Assembly (NCBI GenBank): GCA_008012175.1
Contig: SSEF01000009.1
Location: forward strand, 1-36,892
DNA: 36,892 nucleotides
Reading direction: 5' to 3'
From: Candidatus Moraniibacteriota bacterium
GTDB taxonomy: Bacteria; Patescibacteriota; Minisyncoccia; Moranbacterales; UBA1568
Below, one piece after another: positions 33,016-36,892 of this stretch. The notes below the pieces were generated by a model that was given only the letters and a program-made list of their open reading frames with translations, had not been told where the DNA came from and did no database searches. The position numbers and the translations under genes were made by a program. Each line of letters begins with the position of its first letter. Position 1 is the stretch's first letter.

Positions 33016-36000
33016 CTACTGGCCCAGGATAGAACGCAGGCTCGTAATCACGAGATCAAGGGCATTCGCGGTCGCCTTCGGTGTAATGGCAACGGTATCA
33101 ACAGAATTACCGACATTTCCTGCCTTATCACGAGAAATGATACGGAGATGATACACCTTGGAAGGCGTTAGCCCGGAAATGATCACTGTATGATTCGTAA
33201 TGAGGTTGCCGTCCTCTTGCGTCTTTTGCGCGTAGGTACTGCCCGTTCCCTCTCCATATTCTACCTGAGAAGTCGATTGCTCATCCGTCGACCAGGAGAC
33301 GACTAATTGCGCTTCGGCTTGCGCTTCGGCATCATCATTCACCTGCGCCGAAACCGTTCCTTCAATATTCACGTCGATCACCTGGGGCGGGCGCGTATCG
33401 GTTGCAGTCGTGAAGCGCTGAGGATCGGACTCTGCCTCATTCCCTGCTTTATCGCGTCCCCTTACGACGAGCACGTAGGGCGTCTGGGGCAAGAGATTGC
33501 GGACCATCACCCTATGTTCGCCCTTGATAAGCTTTGCGTTCACCTCATCACGGCTCTCTTCCGGACGGCCTTCGGGGTAATAAGTTACGATCGTCGATGT
33601 CTCCGTATTTGTTGACCACGAGACAAGCATCACCGTCTGTGCTGAGCCGCGAACCTGCTGGATTCGAACATTTGATATCTTTGGTCGAGGCAAAGTCTCG
33701 AAGGAAAGCGTGCTGCCGTCATACTCTTCGTCCTCGCTATCAAGCGTATTCACCTTGTAGAAATACTTCGTCCCGTCAAGCAGATTGTCGAGCGTCACAT
33801 TGTACGTTGTCTTTGTTGTCGAGGTAGCGATTTCCTTTACGCTCCCGAAAGAGGCCGTCGTTCCATAGTAGATCTTTACCGAGTTTGCATCTTCTGCCGT
33901 GAACTCGAGAACGACGCTCGAGAGCCCGACAGTCTTCGCCTGAGGATCGGTCACGGTCGGCGCCGGCAAGGTTTCGAACGAGTCCTCGGTTGAGACTCCT
34001 GTGTTTCCATCCTCATCGGTCCATTTCGCCTTAAAGTAATAGCGAGTGCCCGGCGACAAATTCGACAGTTTTATCTCATGATCGGTCAGCTGATCGGAAT
34101 TGCTCGGCTCCTCACTGAAATACGACCGTGCACTCTTCCCATACTGGATCTTGCTGTCTGAGGTTCGGTCCGTTCCCCAGCTGATGGTTGCAGAGCGCGT
34201 TGTGATAAGCGAAACCTTCGGCTCGGTCGAAAGCTCGGCCGCCGAAGTGAAACGACCGGTCGGCATAAGCTCGACTGCCGTCGAGAACGATCCACAGTTA
34301 TGAACATTATCGCAAGCCCGGATCTTATAGTAGTACGTCTGCTGAAGAAGCCCAGTATCAACAAACGCGATGCCCGTCGTCGACGCTGCCTCGGTATAAT
34401 TCGTACCATCGGTCGAACGGTAGATCTCATAATCTTGGACCGATGATGCGCCAGACGATGGCGGTTCCCAGGAAAGCGCAATCTTCCAGGAGTTCGTGCT
34501 CTTCACGGATACATCGGCGATCTCGACATTGAGCGGGATACCTGGTGCACTCGTGTTCGCCGTAAAGGTGACGCTGTCATACGCGCCATAATTGATCGCC
34601 CCGCCGACCGAATCATCGTTTTTCGCCACGACATAGAAAGTGTTCGTACCGACCTGTGTGGCAAAGCTGCCCGCCGCAAGCGATGTCGCGCCAGCTGATG
34701 TGAAGCTGCAGGTGATTTCGGATGGGAGCGTATTGATCGTATAGCAGTAGGTCAAATCATCAACATCACCGGAGTAGCTCGTCGGCGGATCCCATGAAAA
34801 GGCGAATGAGTTAACACTATTAGATGCCGGTGACACATCGGCATTTTCCGGCGCTGTCGGACCGGTGCCAGAGTAGTAGAATGCCACCTGAACATTCACG
34901 CTCGAGACATTCCCCGCATTATCGAGCGTTCGGAGATGGAACAGGTTCTCGCCCGTCTGATACGCCGCGCCTGGGAGATTGACGCTCGTAGTCACGATCG
35001 TCGACGACCAGCTCCCCGGATTGACGCTCGCGCCGACCTGATACTGATAGCCTGCGACACTGGAAGCTGCATCACTCGCCGTATTCGTCCAAAAAAAGGT
35101 GAAGTCGTTGGTCGACGAATAGCCCGTCGGAGCGACTGTCACGCCGGTCGGATTCTGCGGGCCGGTCGAGTCAAGGCGATAGATGAAGGCTGCGTAGATA
35201 GAGCTCACATTCTGCGCATTATCTCGCGCCCGGACTCTCAGATAATATGTCGTCCCGCTCGTCAGGCCTGACGGAACGAAAGTGTTCGCCACCTGGAACG
35301 TACCGGCTGTTTGCGGATCAGCTGTATTGTCCGTCCCGAAATAGACATAGTAGCCGGCGATTCCCGATCCGGCATCGCTCGCGCCCGACCAACTGAAAGA
35401 AGGCGCCGTATACGGATACCAAGTATTGGTTGTCAGGCTTACGAGTCCGCCGGACTGGTCGAGCGCGGTCAGGCTGCTCGGTGCAGTCGGAACAGCTAGA
35501 TCCGAGGTTGACTCCATGATGACTTCGTCGAGCGAGACCAGCTGATCCCCATCCCCAAGAAATACTGCCTGCCAGATAAACCCGTCTTCCGTCACGGGAA
35601 AGGTCTGGATATTTGCATTCACAGTCGCAACATCATTGGCCTGGGTGAATCCAGATGATGTCGTCCATGCCGCACCGTCCCAATACTTCCAATTCGTCCC
35701 GCCATCATCGGACAATCGATAGGTGATTGTCCCGCCATTCGGGACTTCGGTCGCAGAAAATGTCTCCCAGAAATCAACGCCTGAAAGACGGACTGCTGCC
35801 GAGGGCTGGATCGCGACGCGAGTATTCGTATACGGCGTGGTATTGAAACTGGATCGAGCGATACTGCTGATACGCACCTCGTCGAGCATGCCAGCAAAAG
35901 AGGATGGGGCGCGACCGGCTACCGTCGATCCAGCATGAGTCCCGAGGAGAAGCGGGTGGACAGTATCCGACATCGTCGCTGTCGTTGCCACGCTCGCATC

Positions 36001-36892
36001 CTCCGTACCGTCGATGAAGAGCGTGATTTCGGATCCATCGTATGTCACGGCGATATGATGCCAGCTCGTATCCTGGCCGACCGTGGCCGATTCAAGAAGC
36101 GTGTTGCCGCCGTAGGCCCAGATTGTCGCATCGCTATTCGCAGAAAGCCCCGTACCCGCATAGAGTCGGCCGCGGTAAACCGCCATCGTACCGATACGCT
36201 CAACGATATTCGTCCAGCCTGAGTTGGCGCCATCGCCGCCGATACGCGACCACGTACTCGTGTTATAGCGCCAGACCTCGCCCTCGCCCGTGCCGTCGCC
36301 GAGGCTCACGATGAGATCGCCATTGTAGGTCACCATTGACTTGATGCGCTCATAGAGTACGTCCGTCCAGCTTCCATTCAGCCCGTCGCCCGCAACCGCG
36401 GCGCTGCCCCAATTCGTCCCGTTCCATTTCCAGAGCTCGGCATCGCCGGTACTCGCCCCGAGACCGGCATAGAGCTCGCCTCGGTACCAGGTCAGTGCAG
36501 TCACTTCTTCATAGGTCGAATTCGCCCAGCTTGAATTGACCGCATCGCCGCCGAGCTTGGTCCAGCCAACCGTCTGCGTACAGCTTGATCCGGTATCGCA
36601 TGTCCAGACTTCGGCATCGCCTGCGCTCGATCCGAGACCGACATAGAGATTCGCTCCTCGGACCGCCATGCTCCAGACCGCTTCAAAAGTCGTATTATTC
36701 CAGCTCTGCCCGCCTGCGCCGGTCGCATCACCGCCACGAAACGTCCAGCCAGCAGTCGTCGTACACGTAGCGGCCAGATCACAGGCCCACATCTCACCGT
36801 CCCCCGCTGCCGTCCCTTGGAGCCCAGCATAGAGCGTCGATCCGATAACGGCCAAAGAAGGGACGGATCGCTTCGTTCCTGCTGTCCATGAC
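33016..36892 (-). CDS. Giant secreted FN3/LamG surface protein, N-terminus cut by window edge
   Basis: At least 1,290 residues; the reading frame is open to the right edge, so the track's TTG start at 36855 is internal. Order: about five propeller-like repeats of 50-62 residues (LYAGLGASTGDAELW, LYVGLGSSAGDAEVW), a LamG-like jelly roll (SWHHIAVTYDGSEITLFIDG, FAGMLDEVRIS), a sugar- or protein-binding-like module with DDGGTNWKYWDG, then about eight fibronectin type III-like modules (for example SWEPPSSGASSVQDYEIYR, and several W.T....S.V.YG units). The C-terminus has no LPXTG and no membrane helix. An adhesion or surface-layer role is inferred. The MacB-type ABC genes follow directly and may take part in its export or anchoring. 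Confidence 0.9.
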   Translation of the reverse strand, partial: SWTAGTKRSVPSLAVIGSTLYAGLQGTAAGDGEMWACDLAATCTTTAGWTFRGGDATGAGGQSWNNTTFEAVWSMAVRGANLYVGLGSSAGDAEVWTCDTGSSCTQTVGWTKLGGDAVNSSWANSTYEEVTALTWYRGELYAGLGASTGDAELWKWNGTNWGSAAVAGDGLNGSWTDVLYERIKSMVTYNGDLIVSLGDGTGEGEVWRYNTSTWSRIGGDGANSGWTNIVERIGTMAVYRGRLYAGTGLSANSDATIWAYGGNTLLESATVGQDTSWHHIAVTYDGSEITLFIDGTEDASVATTATMSDTVHPLLLGTHAGSTVAGRAPSSFAGMLDEVRISSIARSSFNTTPYTNTRVAIQPSAAVRLSGVDFWETFSATEVPNGGTITYRLSDDGGTNWKYWDGAAWTTSSGFTQANDVATVNANIQTFPVTEDGFIWQAVFLGDGDQLVSLDEVIMESTSDLAVPTAPSSLTALDQSGGLVSLTTNTWYPYTAPSFSWSGASDAGSGIAGYYVYFGTDNTADPQTAGTFQVANTFVPSGLTSGTTYYLRVRARDNAQNVSSIYAAFIYRLDSTGPQNPTGVTVAPTGYSSTNDFTFFWTNTASDAASSVAGYQYQVGASVNPGSWSSTIVTTSVNLPGAAYQTGENLFHLRTLDNAGNVSSVNVQVAFYYSGTGPTAPENADVSPASNSVNSFAFSWDPPTSYSGDVDDLTYCYTINTLPSEITCSFTSAGATSLAAGSFATQVGTNTFYVVAKNDDSVGGAINYGAYDSVTFTANTSAPGIPLNVEIADVSVKSTNSWKIALSWEPPSSGASSVQDYEIYRSTDGTNYTEAASTTGIAFVDTGLLQQTYYYKIRACDNVHNCGSFSTAVELMPTGRFTSAAELSTEPKVSLITTRSATISWGTDRTSDSKIQYGKSARSYFSEEPSNSDQLTDHEIKLSNLSPGTRYYFKAKWTDEDGNTGVSTEDSFETLPAPTVTDPQAKTVGLSSVVLEFTAEDANSVKIYYGTTASFGSVKEIATSTTKTTYNVTLDNLLDGTKYFYKVNTLDSEDEEYDGSTLSFETLPRPKISNVRIQQVRGSAQTVMLVSWSTNTETSTIVTYYPEGRPEESRDEVNAKLIKGEHRVMVRNLLPQTPYVLVVRGRDKAGNEAESDPQRFTTATDTRPPQVIDVNIEGTVSAQVNDDAEAQAEAQLVVSWSTDEQSTSQVEYGEGTGSTYAQKTQEDGNLITNHTVIISGLTPSKVYHLRIISRDKAGNVGNSVDTVAITPKATANALDLVITSLRSILGQ

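Overview
The window reads as one chromosomal segment of a bacterium, GC-rich for most of its length with an AT-richer stretch around 19.6-22.9 kb. Nothing here is an rRNA or marker gene that fixes taxonomy. The mix suggests a fermentative or anaerobic, reduced-genome lineage such as the Patescibacteria (CPR): an anaerobic class III ribonucleotide reductase, a D-2-hydroxyacid dehydrogenase, a short RSH protein without ACT domain, type IV pilus ATPase plus DprA, and a giant FN3/LamG surface protein next to a MacB-type ABC system. That placement is inference. No phage, transposase, CRISPR array or recognisable defence island was seen.

Layout. 1-2.8 kb (minus): a truncated O6-alkylguanine alkyltransferase, then two consecutive copies of a module made of a small membrane-anchored acidic protein plus a secreted coiled-coil protein. 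2.9-6.6 kb: an orphan ORF (plus), uvrB, a VTT/DedA-type membrane protein and a small conserved-looking protein (minus). 6.6-7.7 kb: a tRNA cluster (Ala, Ile, initiator Met, a second CAT tRNA, Asp) from a good promoter, with an atypical ORF between the last two tRNAs. 7.9-13.0 kb (minus): a ferric-reductase-like haem membrane protein; the nrdD / detached glycyl-radical domain / nrdG operon; a PAS-ECF sigma factor fusion. 13.1-14.6 kb: a D-2-hydroxyacid dehydrogenase (plus) convergent with an EVE-domain protein. 14.7-15.3 kb: an orphan ORF. 15.5-19.0 kb (plus): dprA-topA, followed by a 203-bp duplication that repeats the 3' end of topA. 19.1-22.7 kb (minus): an orphan ORF, and a zur-znuA-znuC-znuB zinc uptake operon. 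22.8-24.4 kb: rel (plus). 24.4-29.9 kb (minus): pilB, groEL with a CIRCE operator, a CHASE4-PAS membrane sensor and a CBS protein. 29.9-36.9 kb (minus): FtsX/MacB-type permease, its ATPase and the giant surface protein running off the right edge.

How the genes fit together. DNA maintenance (MGMT, uvrB, dprA, topA), anaerobic dNTP synthesis (nrdD/nrdG), zinc homeostasis under an autoregulated Fur-family repressor, heat shock (CIRCE-groEL), stringent response (rel) and the envelope (FN3 protein, ABC exporter, pilB, coiled-coil proteins) are all represented. Two PAS domains with nearly the same motif occur in a membrane sensor with no output domain and in a sigma factor, which hints at related sensing. 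Several promoter-proximal genes have a -10 element only 6-8 nt upstream of the ATG, so leaderless transcription is likely; three orphan ORFs instead have strong Shine-Dalgarno sequences.

The most interesting observations are the glycyl-radical domain of NrdD encoded as a separate 72-residue gene, the topA 3'-end duplication that looks like an attachment-site remnant, the duplicated two-gene envelope module, and the PAS-sigma fusion.
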